Source: Planctomycetota bacterium (GTDB taxonomy: Bacteria; Planctomycetota; Planctomycetia; Pirellulales; PALSA-1355). From it: a stretch of 64,000 nt of DNA. Below are positions 26,053 through 35,774 of this stretch, in pieces. A program made the translations under genes and the position numbers. Positions within the stretch are counted from its first letter, which is position 1. Each line of letters opens with the position of its first letter. The stretch covers positions 62,001 to 126,000 of the forward strand of contig QQVE01000030.1 in the NCBI GenBank assembly GCA_003389325.1. The letters are read 5' to 3'. The notes under the pieces were generated by a model. That model did no database searches. It saw only the letters and a program-made list of their open reading frames with translations, and had not been told where the DNA came from.

Positions 26053-27426
26053 ATGGTAAACACGCTCTACCTGCCCGAGCTGCGCGAGATGTTGGCCGAG
26101 AACGATTCGGCCGAGCTGCGCGAATTCTGCACCGCGCTGCACGCTGCGCGCACTGCCGAGTTCATGGAAGGGCTCACGCCGACCGAGGCGTGGGAGGTGC
26201 TGAAGCACGCCGATCGCGAGACCCGGGCCGAAATCTTCGGGTATTTCGACCGCGACAAGCAGGTCGAGATCATCGAGACCGGCGATCGCACCGAAATGGG
26301 GCAGTTGATCGCCAACCTGCCCAACGACGACCGCGTCGACGTGCTAAATCACGTCGAGCCGGAGATCGTCGTCGAGCTTCTACCGTTCGTGCCCGAGATC
26401 GACCGCCGCGACATCCTGCGGCTGAGCTCGTATGCCGAAGGCACGGCCGGCGCCGTGATGACCACGGCGCTGGCAAAGATCGGCGAGGAGCGCACCGTGC
26501 GCGAGGCGCTCGAAGAGATCGGACGGCAGGCCGAGCAATTGGAGACGATCTACTACGTCTACGTGGTCGACAACGACGATCACCTGCGGGGGCTCGTATC
26601 GGCCCGGCAACTCGTCTCGGCCATGGGCAAGCCGCACACGAAGATCAAGGATCTGATGGAGCGCGACCTGGTGACGGTGCGGGTCGACGACGACCAGGAG
26701 AAAGTGGCCCAGGACGTGGCCCGCTTCGACTTGCACGCGATTCCCGTCGTCGACGAAGAGCACCGGCTGATCGGGATCATCACGCACGACGACATGATCG
26801 ACGTGATGCGCGAGGAGGCCAGCGAGGACGTCTACCGCATGGCGGCCGTGCAGCCGCTGGTGGAAAACTACCTGGAAACGGCCCTGCACTCCATCTGGTG
26901 GAAGCGTTCGATCTGGCTTTCCTGGCTGTTCTTGGCCGAGATGCTCACGCTGTCGGTGATGGTCCGCTTCGAATCGTCGATCAAGGAAATCGTGGCGCTG
27001 ACCTTCTTCGTGCCGTTGTGTATCGCCACCGGCGGCATGTCGGGCACGCAAGCCGCGACGCTGATTACCCGCGCCATGGCCCTGGGGCACGTGGCCCTTT
27101 CGGACTGGTGGCGGGTAATCCTTCACGAATTGGCGGTGGGCGTGGCGCTGGGAGTGACGCTGGGAGCGATGGGCTTCGTCGGAGCGCTGCTGACACCCGA
27201 CAGCGACAGCCTGGGCGGAGCCAATCCGTACATGTTCGCCCTGGTGATTTCCCAGGCGGTGATGGCGATTTGCGTTTGGGGTACGATGGTCGGCTCGATG
27301 CTGCCGCTGGCGTTTGCCCGCTTCGGCATCGATCCGGCCTATGCCTCGAGCCCGTTTGTGGCCACGTTTGTGGACGTGACCGGAATCTTGATCCTGTTCA
27401 CGCTGGCACAGGTGTACTTGTTCTAG
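26053..27426 (+). CDS. mgtE: MgtE magnesium transporter
   Basis: Mg2+ channel of the cytoplasmic membrane, gated by cytosolic Mg2+. The 457-residue protein has the family order: N-terminal superhelical domain (ELREMLAENDSAELREFC through EPEIVVELLPFV), a CBS pair (residues about 130-255, AGAVMTT and HAIPVVDEEHRLIGIIT), a connecting helix and five membrane spans with TGGMSGTQAATLITR and a final FVDVTGILILFTLAQVYLF. ATG 26053 fits the family N-terminus; an in-frame upstream start at 25987 would overlap the expected transcript leader and adds an unrelated segment. Confidence 0.93.
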   Translation: MVNTLYLPELREMLAENDSAELREFCTALHAARTAEFMEGLTPTEAWEVLKHADRETRAEIFGYFDRDKQVEIIETGDRTEMGQLIANLPNDDRVDVLNHVEPEIVVELLPFVPEIDRRDILRLSSYAEGTAGAVMTTALAKIGEERTVREALEEIGRQAEQLETIYYVYVVDNDDHLRGLVSARQLVSAMGKPHTKIKDLMERDLVTVRVDDDQEKVAQDVARFDLHAIPVVDEEHRLIGIITHDDMIDVMREEASEDVYRMAAVQPLVENYLETALHSIWWKRSIWLSWLFLAEMLTLSVMVRFESSIKEIVALTFFVPLCIATGGMSGTQAATLITRAMALGHVALSDWWRVILHELAVGVALGVTLGAMGFVGALLTPDSDSLGGANPYMFALVISQAVMAICVWGTMVGSMLPLAFARFGIDPAYASSPFVATFVDVTGILILFTLAQVYLF

Positions 27427-27523
27427 CAACCAGAGCGAACCTCGGCGGGGTTTGCGGCATCCAACCAGCGGAAACCTACGGCCAGGCTAGCCGGCGGCAC
27501 GAAATCGAATCTCGGAAATCGGC

Positions 27524-28237
27524 ATGGCTGAACTCGGCGTAAACATCGACCACGTAGCGACCGTGCGGCAGGCCCGCGGAACCAACGAGCCCGATCCCGT
27601 GTGGGCCGCCACGCTGGCCCAGCTTGGCGGGGCCGACGGCATCACGGTGCATTTGCGCGAAGACCGCCGCCACATCCAGGATCGCGATCTTCGCGTGCTG
27701 CGCGACACGGTGACGGTGAAGCTCAATCTGGAGCTGGCCGCAAATCCCGAAATCGTTGAAATCGCCTGCGGCAGCAAGCCCGATCAAGCGACCCTGGTGC
27801 CGGAGAAACGTGAAGAAGTCACGACCGAGGGCGGCCTCGACTTGCTGACCCACCAGCAACGCGTGGCCGATGCCGTGGCCCGGCTGCGCGACGCGGGGAT
27901 CGGCATCAGCCTGTTTCTCGATCCCGACCCGCGGCAAATCGAAGCCGCCCACGCCCTCAAGGCCGACGCCGTGGAACTGCACACCGGCGAATACGCCTTG
28001 GCCGTGGGCGAGAAGGCCACCCAAGCCGAATTGGCCAAGCTGGTCGACGCCGGCAAACAGGTGCGCTCTCTGGGCATGACGCTGCACGCCGGCCACGGCC
28101 TGACCTACCGCAATGTCAAACCGGTGGCTGCGATCGAGGGGATGGCCGAGTTGAACATCGGCCATAGCATCGTGGCCCGGGCCATCATGGTCGGCTTCGA
28201 GCAGGCGGTGCGCGAGATGAAACGTCTCGTTTCTTGA
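27524..28237 (+). CDS. pdxJ: Pyridoxine 5'-phosphate synthase PdxJ
   Basis: TIM-barrel enzyme that condenses 3-amino-2-oxopropyl phosphate with deoxyxylulose 5-phosphate to give pyridoxine 5'-phosphate. Seen: [22 protein letters not shown] at the N-terminus (given here in part), [37 protein letters not shown] and the C-terminal [16 protein letters not shown]. At 237 residues it matches the family. The 3' part of pdxA lies at the right edge of the window, so the DXP-dependent vitamin B6 pathway is present though not clustered. It is 97 bp after mgtE on the same strand. Confidence 0.95.
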   Translation: MAELGVNIDHVATVRQARGTNEPDPVWAATLAQLGGADGITVHLREDRRHIQDRDLRVLRDTVTVKLNLELAANPEIVEIACGSKPDQATLVPEKREEVTTEGGLDLLTHQQRVADAVARLRDAGIGISLFLDPDPRQIEAAHALKADAVELHTGEYALAVGEKATQAELAKLVDAGKQVRSLGMTLHAGHGLTYRNVKPVAAIEGMAELNIGHSIVARAIMVGFEQAVREMKRLVS

Positions 28238-28335
28238 TCCGCGCCGGGGCTACGGCCATCGCGGTCTGCCTGCTACATTGATAGGCGCACTTTGCGCAAC
28301 CGCACGACCCGCTACCGCACCGGGAGAGATTCTCG

Positions 28336-29223
28336 ATGACCACCAAGGGCGAAGCATTTGCCGGCCTGTCGGTCGCCATGACCACGCCGTTTCGCGATTC
28401 GGAGATCGACTACGAGGCCCTGCGCGGCCAGGTCGAGTTTCAGATCGAGGCCGGCACGCACTGCCTTTGCCCGGTCGGTACCACGGGCGAGAGTCCCACG
28501 CTGGATCACGACGACCACGAGCGGGTGATCGCCGCGGTGGTCGAGTATGCCGCCGGGCGGATCAAGGTCATGCCGGGCACCGGATCCAACAACACTGCCG
28601 AGGCGCTGCGGCTCACTACGTTTGCCGAGCGAAACGGGGCCGATGCCGCGCTGGTCGTGGCGCCCTATTACAACAAGCCGACGCAGCAGGGCATGTACGA
28701 ACACTACAAGGCCCTGGCCGAAGCGGTCGACATTCCGATTTGCGTCTACAACATTCCCGGTCGCACGGGCAAGAACATCGAGCCGGAGACCATCGCCCGG
28801 CTGGCCGAGTTGCCCGGTATCGCCCTGGTGAAGGAAGCCACGGGGTCGATGGATCAGGCCTCGGCGATCATGGCGCTATCGAACGTGACGGTCCTTTCGG
28901 GCGACGACAGCCTGACGCTGCCGCTGATGTCGATCGGTGCTCGGGGCGTGATCTCGGTGGTGGGCAACATCGTGCCGCGCGACATGCTCGCGCTGGTGCA
29001 GGCGTTCGACGCCGGCGACTTTGCGGCCGCGTTGTCGTGGCATCGCAAACTGTTTCCGCTGTGCCGCGACATGCTGTCGCTGGCCACGAACCCCATTCCC
29101 GTCAAGACGGCTCTCCGCCTGCTGGGGCGGGACACCGGCGAAATGCGGATGCCGATGACGCCGCTCGACGAGGAGAGCGAAGCCAAGCTGCGCTCGACGC
29201 TCGGCAAGTACGGCTTGCTCTAG
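28336..29223 (+). CDS. dapA: 4-hydroxy-tetrahydrodipicolinate synthase
   Basis: Aldolase-class enzyme that condenses aspartate semialdehyde with pyruvate, the branch step to lysine and diaminopimelate for murein. Seen: [32 protein letters not shown], Tyr138 in [11 protein letters not shown] and the Schiff-base Lys166 in [12 protein letters not shown]. At 295 residues it has normal length. Start ATG 28336 with GGGAGA about 9 nt upstream. It stands alone, 98 bp after pdxJ. Confidence 0.95.
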   Translation: MTTKGEAFAGLSVAMTTPFRDSEIDYEALRGQVEFQIEAGTHCLCPVGTTGESPTLDHDDHERVIAAVVEYAAGRIKVMPGTGSNNTAEALRLTTFAERNGADAALVVAPYYNKPTQQGMYEHYKALAEAVDIPICVYNIPGRTGKNIEPETIARLAELPGIALVKEATGSMDQASAIMALSNVTVLSGDDSLTLPLMSIGARGVISVVGNIVPRDMLALVQAFDAGDFAAALSWHRKLFPLCRDMLSLATNPIPVKTALRLLGRDTGEMRMPMTPLDEESEAKLRSTLGKYGLL

Positions 29224-29393
29224 GCGAAGCGCTGCCGGCGCCACCGGCAGAATCGCCATTTCTGCTCTCGCGACGGGCAAATCGCCCCCGGCGTGTCGGC
29301 TCTCGGCCGTCCGTTTCGGTTGGGTGCGGCGCATGACGTATGTTTGGAATAGTCGTTCCAGCTACAGCGAAGCCTCAGCGGAGTCGTGCCGAC

Positions 29394-30380
29394 ATGATCT
29401 TGGTGGCGCAGACCTGGACTTTTTCGTTTTCCGCCACGGTGTTACTGGCGGCCGTGGCCACGTTGGCCTACGTTCTCGGCCGGCGGCGGCCCGATCGGAA
29501 AACGCGCAATGGCGCGGAATCGCGGCATGAGATTCAGCGCGCCCTGTCGGTGGCCCAAGAGCTCGAGGGCATTACCTACCGGCTGCGGAAGAGCATGGCG
29601 TTTCACGTGCCGTCGATCGTCAAGTTCAACTCGCGACTGAAGCGCTGGGAGCAGTCCTCCGACCTCTCCTGGCACGAGCTGTGCGACCGGGCCGACGAGC
29701 TGCTCAAGCCAGCGCAGCGCCTGAGCACGGAGATCTCGCACGCCTACGCCGACCTGCTGCAGCAGATGACCCACCTGAGCACGTTTGCCGAGCTGCGCAC
29801 CGACCCGCTCACCGGCGTTCGCAATCGACGGGCCTTCGACGAGTCGCTGGTCAAGATGCTGGCGGCGCACGAGAACGACGAGGTGCCGCTCTCGGTGGCC
29901 ATGCTCGATCTCGACCACTTTAAGAACATCAACGACGAGCAGGGGCATCTGACCGGCGACCGCGTGCTGCAGGACCTGGCACAGTTGCTCAAGCCGTCGC
30001 TGCGCGAGGGCGACCTGCTGGCCCGCTACGGCGGCGAGGAGTTCGTGGTGCTGATGCCGCGCACGTCGCTGCACTCGGCGGCCAAGCAGGCCGAGCGGAT
30101 GCGGATGCGCGTGGCCGAGAAACTGTCGACCACGATCAGCATCGGCGTGGCTGCAAGCCTGCCGTCGGAGACGGCCACGAGCCTCATGTCGCGAGCCGAC
30201 GCCGCCCTCTACAAGGCGAAGGACGAAGGCCGCGACTGCGTCTGCCTGCACGAGGGGCCGACCGACCGCATTTCGACGGTCCGCACCAACAGCGACGACG
30301 AGCCGGCCGAATCGAAGCCCACGGCGCCACCGCTGAATCTGGCGCCGATCGAGCCCTATCTGCACGTCGAGTCGAACTAG
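29394..30380 (+). CDS. Membrane-anchored diguanylate cyclase (GGDEF)
   Basis: Makes cyclic di-GMP from two GTP. One N-terminal membrane span (TVLLAAVATLAYVLGRR) is followed by a helical region of about 110 residues and a complete GGDEF domain: DPLTGVRNRRAFDE, the metal-binding LDLDHFKNIND, and active site GGEEF at 213-217. The product-inhibition site RxxD (R204-E-G-D207) lies exactly five residues before it, so feedback inhibition is likely. No PAS or REC sensor is recognisable; the helical linker may sense or dimerise. ATG 29394 places the span at the N-terminus; ATG 29340 would add 18 residues and cannot be excluded. Confidence 0.9.
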   Translation: MILVAQTWTFSFSATVLLAAVATLAYVLGRRRPDRKTRNGAESRHEIQRALSVAQELEGITYRLRKSMAFHVPSIVKFNSRLKRWEQSSDLSWHELCDRADELLKPAQRLSTEISHAYADLLQQMTHLSTFAELRTDPLTGVRNRRAFDESLVKMLAAHENDEVPLSVAMLDLDHFKNINDEQGHLTGDRVLQDLAQLLKPSLREGDLLARYGGEEFVVLMPRTSLHSAAKQAERMRMRVAEKLSTTISIGVAASLPSETATSLMSRADAALYKAKDEGRDCVCLHEGPTDRISTVRTNSDDEPAESKPTAPPLNLAPIEPYLHVESN

Positions 30381-30458
30381 CGCGCGGCATCCGCCGATCC
30401 GGCCCGGTGTTCGATTGGCGGCCGGGTTCTTGCGCATTCCGGCCATTGCGATCGCCGG

Positions 30459-30488
30459 TTGTGAAAGCGCACCGGCAAGGGCTAGAAT
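30459..30488 (+). promoter_or_regulatory. Putative promoter of the threonine dehydratase gene
   Basis: TTGTGA at 30459-30464 and TAGAAT at 30483-30488 with an 18-nt spacer; start codon at 30576. No leader peptide or terminator hairpin is visible in the remaining leader. Confidence 0.5.
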
Positions 30489-30575
30489 CGCAAACTGTGA
30501 CGTGATGGCGGAGGGGCAGGCCAAGATCGCGCGCCGCGCTGATCGCGACCCACGCTCGACCTCGGATGAGTTTGC

Positions 30576-31832
30576 ATGACGTTGACGCTAGAAGACGTAC
30601 TTGCCGCCCAGGCCCGCATTGCCTCGGGCATCTACCACTCGCCTTGTCCGGAGTCGATTCCGCTGAGCGAGATTGCCGGCTGTCAGATCTTCTGCAAGCT
30701 CGACTACCTGCAGCGCACCGGCAGCTTCAAGGAGCGGGGCGCGCGCAACGCGCTGCTGTTGCTCGACGAAGAACATCGCCGCCGCGGCGTGATTTCCGCC
30801 TCGGCCGGCAACCACGCGCTGGGGCTGGCTTATCACGGCAAGTTGCTCGAAGTGCCCGTGACCGTGGTGATGCCGAAGTTCGCGCCGCTGATCAAACGCG
30901 CGACCTGCCAGCGGCTGGGGGCCAACATCGTCTTGCACGGCGAGTCCTTTCACGAGGCCTACCAGCATGCCCGCAGCCTGGCCGATGAATCGGGGCTGAC
31001 CTATATCCACGGCTTCAACGATCCGCCGATCATTGCAGGGCAGGGCACCGTCGGGCTCGAGATTCTGGAACAGGTGCCCGACGTCGAGGCGATCGTCGTT
31101 CCCGTCGGCGGCGGCGGGCTGGTGGCAGGCGTGGCGCTGGCCGTGAAGAGTCGAGCCCCGCACGTGCAGATCTATGGTGTGGAGCCTCAGCGGTCGGCAG
31201 GCTTTGCCGCCTCGCTCGCGGCCGGCCAGGTCGTCTCGATCGCAGGGCAACCCACCGTGGCCGACGGGTTGGCTGTCAGTCAGGTCGGCGATCTGGCGTT
31301 CGACATCGCCAAACAGCGCGTCGACGGGGTGGCGGCCGTGACCGAGGAGGAGTTGTCCCTGGCCATGCTGCGGTTGGTTGAGTTGGAAAAAAGCGTCGTC
31401 GAGGGCGGCGGCGCCGCGCCCTTGGCCGCACTCATCGCCGGCAAGCTGCCCCAGGTCGCCGGGCGGCGGACGGTCATCATCCTCAGCGGCGGCAACGTCG
31501 ATCCGCTCGTCCTCTCTCGGGTGATCGAAAGGGCCCTGGTGACCGACGGCCGATTGTGCCGCTTTACCGCCGTCGTGCCCGACCGCCCCGGGGGGCTGGC
31601 CCGACTGACGCAAGTAATCGCCGAGAGCGGGGCCAGCATCGAGGAAATCACCCACGATCGGGCCTTCTCCGGCTCGGACATTGGTTCGGTGAACATCCTG
31701 TGCACGGTGGAAACTTCCGACCGGCAGCATTTGGACGAGTTGCACCGGATGCTCAAGCGCGAGGGCATTCGCACCACGCCGCTGCCGTTTCCCGAGGATC
31801 CCCCGCCAGCCGGCCAAAGCGGAGGGCGGTGA
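30576..31832 (+). CDS. ilvA: Threonine/serine dehydratase with C-terminal ACT domain
   Basis: PLP enzyme converting threonine to 2-oxobutanoate, the entry to isoleucine, or acting on serine. Seen: Schiff-base Lys in QRTGSFKERGARNA, the phosphate and substrate loop SASAGNHALG, PVGGGGLVAGVAL and SGGNVDP. An ACT-type regulatory domain occupies about residues 325-400 (FTAVVPDRPGGLARLTQVIA). At 418 residues it is the short single-ACT form, as in some catabolic (TdcB-like) and some biosynthetic enzymes, so the symbol is a best guess. Start ATG 30576. The HD-hydrolase gene follows 109 bp later. Confidence 0.88.
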   Translation: MTLTLEDVLAAQARIASGIYHSPCPESIPLSEIAGCQIFCKLDYLQRTGSFKERGARNALLLLDEEHRRRGVISASAGNHALGLAYHGKLLEVPVTVVMPKFAPLIKRATCQRLGANIVLHGESFHEAYQHARSLADESGLTYIHGFNDPPIIAGQGTVGLEILEQVPDVEAIVVPVGGGGLVAGVALAVKSRAPHVQIYGVEPQRSAGFAASLAAGQVVSIAGQPTVADGLAVSQVGDLAFDIAKQRVDGVAAVTEEELSLAMLRLVELEKSVVEGGGAAPLAALIAGKLPQVAGRRTVIILSGGNVDPLVLSRVIERALVTDGRLCRFTAVVPDRPGGLARLTQVIAESGASIEEITHDRAFSGSDIGSVNILCTVETSDRQHLDELHRMLKREGIRTTPLPFPEDPPPAGQSGGR

Positions 31833-31941
31833 AGGGGCCATTTTTCCGCGTCGGACATTTGGCCTTGAGCCGCCGCCTTTTTGCTGCTTTGCTGAGAGCG
31901 AGCGTTCACAAGCAACCAGGGTGCTACGGAGGCGGATCGTC

Positions 31942-32607
31942 GTGACGACAACGCTGGATCGCGAAGATGTCCTGGCCCGCACGCGGCAGCACGTCCAGGA
32001 GGTGCTGGGCGAGGAGAGCACGGGCCACGATTGGTGGCACATCGAGCGCGTGTGCACCACCGCGTTGGCCATCGCCCGGGGCGAGGGAGCCGACCCGTTC
32101 GGTGTCGGGTTGGCGGCGCTGTTGCACGATATCGCCGATTGGAAGTTTCACGACGGCGACGCTTCGGTGGGGCCGCAGCGGGCACGTGCGTGGCTCGAGG
32201 GGCTTGGAGTCGAAGGGGGAATCGTGGATGAAGTGTGCGAGACGATCGCCTGCGTCTCCTTTAAGGGCGCCGGCGTCGAGACCCCCGTGCCGACGCTTGC
32301 CGGCCGGATCGTGCAGGACGCCGATCGGCTCGACGCCCTGGGAGCCATCGGCATCGCTCGCACGTTTGCCTATGGCGGGCACAAGGGCCAGCCGCTTCAC
32401 GATCCGCGGATGGAGCCTCAGCAGCACGCAACGTTTGCCGAGTACCAGCAGAAACGCACGACCTCGATCAACCACTTTCACGAAAAGCTGCTTTTGCTCA
32501 AGGACCGCATGAACACGGAGACCGGCCGCGCGCTGGCCGCCGGCCGGCACGCCTTCATGGAGGCGTTCCTCGAGCAGTTTGCCGACGAATGTGCCGGTAG
32601 AAAATAG
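31942..32607 (+). CDS. HD-domain phosphohydrolase (YedJ-like)
   Basis: 221-residue metal-dependent phosphohydrolase. Seen: an initial His in GHDWWHIERV, the HD doublet in LLHDIADWKF and the final Asp in IVQDADRLDALGAIGIART, with FAYGGHKGQPLHDP typical of the YedJ/uncharacterised HD subgroup. The substrate is unknown; nucleotides or phosphoesters are likely. GTG 31942 was chosen because GGAGG lies at 31928-31932, 9 nt upstream; an in-frame GTG at 31921 precedes this site. The next gene starts 52 bp after its stop. Confidence 0.85.
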   Translation: MTTTLDREDVLARTRQHVQEVLGEESTGHDWWHIERVCTTALAIARGEGADPFGVGLAALLHDIADWKFHDGDASVGPQRARAWLEGLGVEGGIVDEVCETIACVSFKGAGVETPVPTLAGRIVQDADRLDALGAIGIARTFAYGGHKGQPLHDPRMEPQQHATFAEYQQKRTTSINHFHEKLLLLKDRMNTETGRALAAGRHAFMEAFLEQFADECAGRK

Positions 32608-32659
32608 CAGCCCACCAGACAATGCCCGGGTGCCGCAAGCCCCGGCTGGGAGTCCTGGT

Positions 32660-33223
32660 ATGTTTGACTTTGCCGCCCGCTTCGATGACGGGCTAACCTA
32701 CGACGCATTTCTCGAAAAATACGGCAGCGACGAGCACCGTCGCCGCTGGGCCGACTTGCACGCCCGCGTGAAGTTGACCTCAGCGCAGCAGGGGCTGCTG
32801 GCCGGGTTCGAGCGCGACATGAAAGTGCTGTGCCTGGCTGGTGCCTGGTGCGGCGACTGCGTGAATCAGTGCCCGATCTTTGATCACTTCGCGGCAGCCA
32901 ATTCCCGGATTGCGGTCCGTTATTTCGACCGCGACGACCATCCCGAGCTGGCCACGGAACTGAAGATTTGCGGCGGGGCCCGGGTGCCGGTCGTGGTGAT
33001 CCTCAGCGAAGACGATTTCGAGGTGTTGCGCTTCGGCGACAAGACGCTGGCCAAGTACCGCCAGATGGCCGCGGATCATTTGGGCCCGGCATGCCCGTCG
33101 GGGCTGGGCGGCGTCGATCAGGGGCTGTTGGACGCGGTGACCCAGGATTGGCTCGACATCTTCGAACGAGCCCAGCTCATCTTGCGCCTGAGCGGCCGCC
33201 TGCGCGAGAAGCACGGCGACTAG
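32660..33223 (+). CDS. Thioredoxin-like protein with WCGDC motif
   Basis: 187 residues of thioredoxin fold. The active-site region is AGAWCGDCVNQCPIFDHF (CxxC = CGDC), followed by YFDRDDHPELATELKICGG and a cis-Pro in ARVPVVVIL. There is no signal peptide, so it acts in the cytoplasm, probably as a disulfide reductase; the substrate is unknown. ATG 32660 directly precedes the folded region (FDFAARFDDGLTYDAFL); a start at 32579 would overlap the HD gene and adds a Pro-rich segment. It converges on another thioredoxin-fold gene 37 bp away. Confidence 0.8.
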   Translation: MFDFAARFDDGLTYDAFLEKYGSDEHRRRWADLHARVKLTSAQQGLLAGFERDMKVLCLAGAWCGDCVNQCPIFDHFAAANSRIAVRYFDRDDHPELATELKICGGARVPVVVILSEDDFEVLRFGDKTLAKYRQMAADHLGPACPSGLGGVDQGLLDAVTQDWLDIFERAQLILRLSGRLREKHGD

Positions 33224-33259
33224 GCTTGCAGGTTGAAGGGCCTGTCCAGCAAAGGGCTG

Positions 33260-34132
33260 CTAGTACAACGCCGTCGAGAGGCGGCGGCGGTATTCGGTGA
33301 CCAGCGGGCCGCTGTCGTCGAGGAGGCGAAAGACGTCGATCATCAACCCCCGCGCCGGATCGACGAACTCCTTGTTGTGCGTTTCGACGATCGCCAGCGC
33401 CGTTTGCAGCGCCGGCTCATAGTCTTTCGCCGCGGCCAGTCCCTCGGCCAGCTCGAGCCGGGCTTGCAGGTTCTGCGGCTCGTCGGCGACGCGCTTGCGT
33501 AGCGCTTCGAGATCGACGGTCTTGTCGGCCTGTTCGGCCATGTGCAGTTCGGCCTTGACCTTCTCGGCTTCCGGCTCGAGAAAGCCGCGCTGTTCGAGCG
33601 TCTCGATCACGGCTCGAGAGTCGTCGGTACGCCCTTGGCGCAGCAACAGCTCGGCCAGCGCGATACTCGCCGCGGCGAGATTAGGATCGAGTTCGATCGC
33701 TTCGCGCAACTTGGCCTCGGCGGCCGAGTCGTCCGTCGATTCCAATTGGCGGCTCTCGGCCACGAGCTGCTCGGCCGGCGTCGGCAGCAGCCGGTCGATC
33801 CAGCCACGAATCTGCCCCTCGGGCAACAGGCCCACGAAATAGTCGAGCAGTTGTCCGTCGCGCATGGCATACACGGCCGGAATCGACTGCACGCCAAATC
33901 CGCCGGCGATGCCGGGTGCTTTTTCGGTATCGACCTTCACCAACACGAACTTTCCGTCGTACTCGCGGGCCAACTGTTCGAGGATCGGTCCCAGCATGCG
34001 GCAGGGCTGGCACCACGCGGCCCAAAAGTCGACGACCACCAGCACGTCGCGCGAGCGCTCGACGGCCTCGCTCTGAAACGACGCGTCGTCGGCTTCGACG
34101 ATCCAATTCTTCGGGTCAGGGGACTCAGTCAT
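33260..34132 (-). CDS. Thioredoxin-TPR protein (CnoX/YbbN-like)
   Basis: 290 residues: an N-terminal thioredoxin domain with FWAAWCQPCRMLGPILEQLA (C41, C44) and cis-Pro in VQSIPAVYAM, then TPR-like helices from about residue 125 (EAKLREAIELDPNLAAASIALAEL is read here as TPR; see positions 140-165) to the end. This is the CnoX/YbbN architecture, a cytoplasmic redox holdase that protects chaperone clients under oxidative stress. E. coli CnoX has SxxC; this protein keeps an intact CQPC and so may also act as a reductase. Start ATG 34132. Confidence 0.87.
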   Translation of the reverse strand: MTESPDPKNWIVEADDASFQSEAVERSRDVLVVVDFWAAWCQPCRMLGPILEQLAREYDGKFVLVKVDTEKAPGIAGGFGVQSIPAVYAMRDGQLLDYFVGLLPEGQIRGWIDRLLPTPAEQLVAESRQLESTDDSAAEAKLREAIELDPNLAAASIALAELLLRQGRTDDSRAVIETLEQRGFLEPEAEKVKAELHMAEQADKTVDLEALRKRVADEPQNLQARLELAEGLAAAKDYEPALQTALAIVETHNKEFVDPARGLMIDVFRLLDDSGPLVTEYRRRLSTALY

Positions 34133-34440
34133 ATGGCAATCAACCAGACTCTGGGGTGGGCCGGCGAGCCTATCCGCTCAGGCTCTGGCGGACATTTTGC
34201 AGCCGGCATTCTGCTGTGCGGTGGACGTGCGGCAGGGCACAGCTACACGGCCGCAAATTACGAACTACAATAGACTTATCGCGTGCGTCGCGATTGATCG
34301 CTGGGCAGAGACTACACGGCGGGCGACTTGCTACCGATAATATCGTTAGTTGACCATCCCGCGCCAAGGCTGACCTTTCGCGTCGGCTGCCTGCCCACCA
34401 CACGGCGCCTGCCGCATTCACACCCTGGAGACCATCCCGG
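34133..34440. other. Gene-free divergent spacer (308 bp)
   Basis: Lies between the divergent CnoX-like and hemolysin III genes. AT-richer than its surroundings in 34250-34350. TACAAT at 34266-34271 and GATAAT at 34336-34341 (inside the small palindrome CGATAATATCG) could be -10 boxes, but neither has a convincing -35. No hairpin terminator or small gene is seen. Confidence 0.4.
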
Positions 34441-35097
34441 ATGAGGACTGCCGCTTCGCTTCCCGCTCCGCTCTCGCGTCCCGAAGAATTGGCCAACTCG
34501 ATCACGCACGGCCTCGGGCTGGCCCTGTCGATCGTGGGCACGGTTGTGCTGCTGGACCGCACGGCACGCTACGGCAACCTGCTGCAGGTTGTGGGGGTGA
34601 GCGTGTACGGCGCGACGCTGGTGGCGCTGTACGCGGCCTCGACGTTGTCGCACAGCTTTCAGCGTCCGCGGTTGCGCCACTTCTTCCGCACGGTCGACCA
34701 GGTCTGCATCTTCCTGCTGATTGCCGGCACGTTCACGCCCGTGGCGTTGACCTATTTCGTCGGCGGCTGGTGGTGGGCCCTGTTCTTGTCGGTGTGGGGG
34801 CTGGCGCTGGTCGGCATCTTCTTCAAGCTGTTCTATACCAAGCTGCACAACGTCTCGTTGGGAGCCTACGTGTTTCTGGGCTGGCTCCCGATCGTGGCCA
34901 TCCGGCCGATCATCGAGATCGTGCCGGCCCACGTGCTCACCTGGATGGCCGCCGGCGGCGTGATGTACACCCTGGGCACCTACTTTCTGATGCGCGACGA
35001 CCGCGTGCCGTACTTTCACGCGGCCTGGCACGTGTTCGTGATCGCCGGCAGCGCGTGCCACTATTACGCGGTGTTGTGCCTGGTGCCCGTGGCGTAG
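34441..35097 (+). CDS. Hemolysin III / PAQR family membrane protein
   Basis: 218 residues with seven predicted membrane spans. The PAQR hydrolase-like residues are all present: Ser and His in ASTLSHSF, Asp in FRTVDQVCIFLLIAGTFTPV, and the two His near the end in YFHAAWHVFVIAGSACHYY. The N-terminal EELANSITHGLGL is typical of the YqfA/HlyIII branch. Members are thought to be metal-dependent membrane hydrolases acting on lipids; the bacterial substrate is unresolved and hemolysis is not established. Start ATG 34441. Confidence 0.92.
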   Translation: MRTAASLPAPLSRPEELANSITHGLGLALSIVGTVVLLDRTARYGNLLQVVGVSVYGATLVALYAASTLSHSFQRPRLRHFFRTVDQVCIFLLIAGTFTPVALTYFVGGWWWALFLSVWGLALVGIFFKLFYTKLHNVSLGAYVFLGWLPIVAIRPIIEIVPAHVLTWMAAGGVMYTLGTYFLMRDDRVPYFHAAWHVFVIAGSACHYYAVLCLVPVA

Positions 35098-35144
35098 CGG
35101 GGCGGCACTGTCGCCGGCTGGGCTGAAACGTAAGAGAACGCGGC

Positions 35145-35774
35145 TTAGCGTGGCTCGCGCACTTGAATCGGGCAGCCGATCGCCTTGGTGCGCGACTGGC
35201 TGACCGGCTCGCCGGCCAGCACTTCGTCGAGGGCTTTTTCGAGATCCTTGGCGACGTTCTCGTCCGTGGCCCCGCCGCGGCGATAGCGATCGTCGATGCG
35301 TCCGCTGTACACCAGCTTGCCGCTCTGGTCGAACACCCGAGCCTCGGGCGTGACGCTGTACAGCAGCCGCCGCGAGACCTTGCCGCCGGCGTCCTTCACG
35401 ACCGGGAACGGCAGCTTCTGCTGCTGGGCGTAGGCGGCAATTTCTTCGAGCGTCTCGCCGCCGTTGGGATCGATGCCGAAGAAGCTGACGCCCTTGTCCT
35501 GATAGGCCTTGGCGATTGCGTTGATCGTCGGCACGTATTCGTTCGAGATCGGACACTCGAGCGACAGGCACACGATCACCGTGGCCTTGCAGCCGTGCAG
35601 ATCGACTAGCGAGGTTTCCTCGCCGGAAACGGCCTCGGGCAGCGTCGCGCGGGGATAGTCCTTGTCGAGTTCTGTTTCCGCGGCGGCAGCCGAGTCGTCG
35701 GCCGGGCAAGCCGAGTGCAGCCCGCAAAGTGCCAGCGTCGAAATCACCCCGACCATCACCAACCTGTCCAGCAT
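35145..35774 (-). CDS. Exported redoxin-family protein
   Basis: 209 residues with a signal sequence (RLVMVGVISTLALCGLHSA) and an AhpC/TSA-redoxin fold. Seen: VIVCLSLECPISNEYVPTIN with the single candidate reactive Cys74, FFGIDPNGGETLEEI, and TPEARVFDQSGKLVYSGRIDD. This CP-x-SN-x-YVP variant is common in planctomycete redoxins and has no second resolving Cys in a CxxC. It probably reduces peroxides or thiols outside the cytoplasm. ATG 35774 puts the hydrophobic segment at the N-terminus; earlier in-frame starts add unrelated residues. It lies 120 bp downstream of the FG-GAP gene on the same strand. Confidence 0.8.
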   Translation of the reverse strand: MLDRLVMVGVISTLALCGLHSACPADDSAAAAETELDKDYPRATLPEAVSGEETSLVDLHGCKATVIVCLSLECPISNEYVPTINAIAKAYQDKGVSFFGIDPNGGETLEEIAAYAQQQKLPFPVVKDAGGKVSRRLLYSVTPEARVFDQSGKLVYSGRIDDRYRRGGATDENVAKDLEKALDEVLAGEPVSQSRTKAIGCPIQVREPR

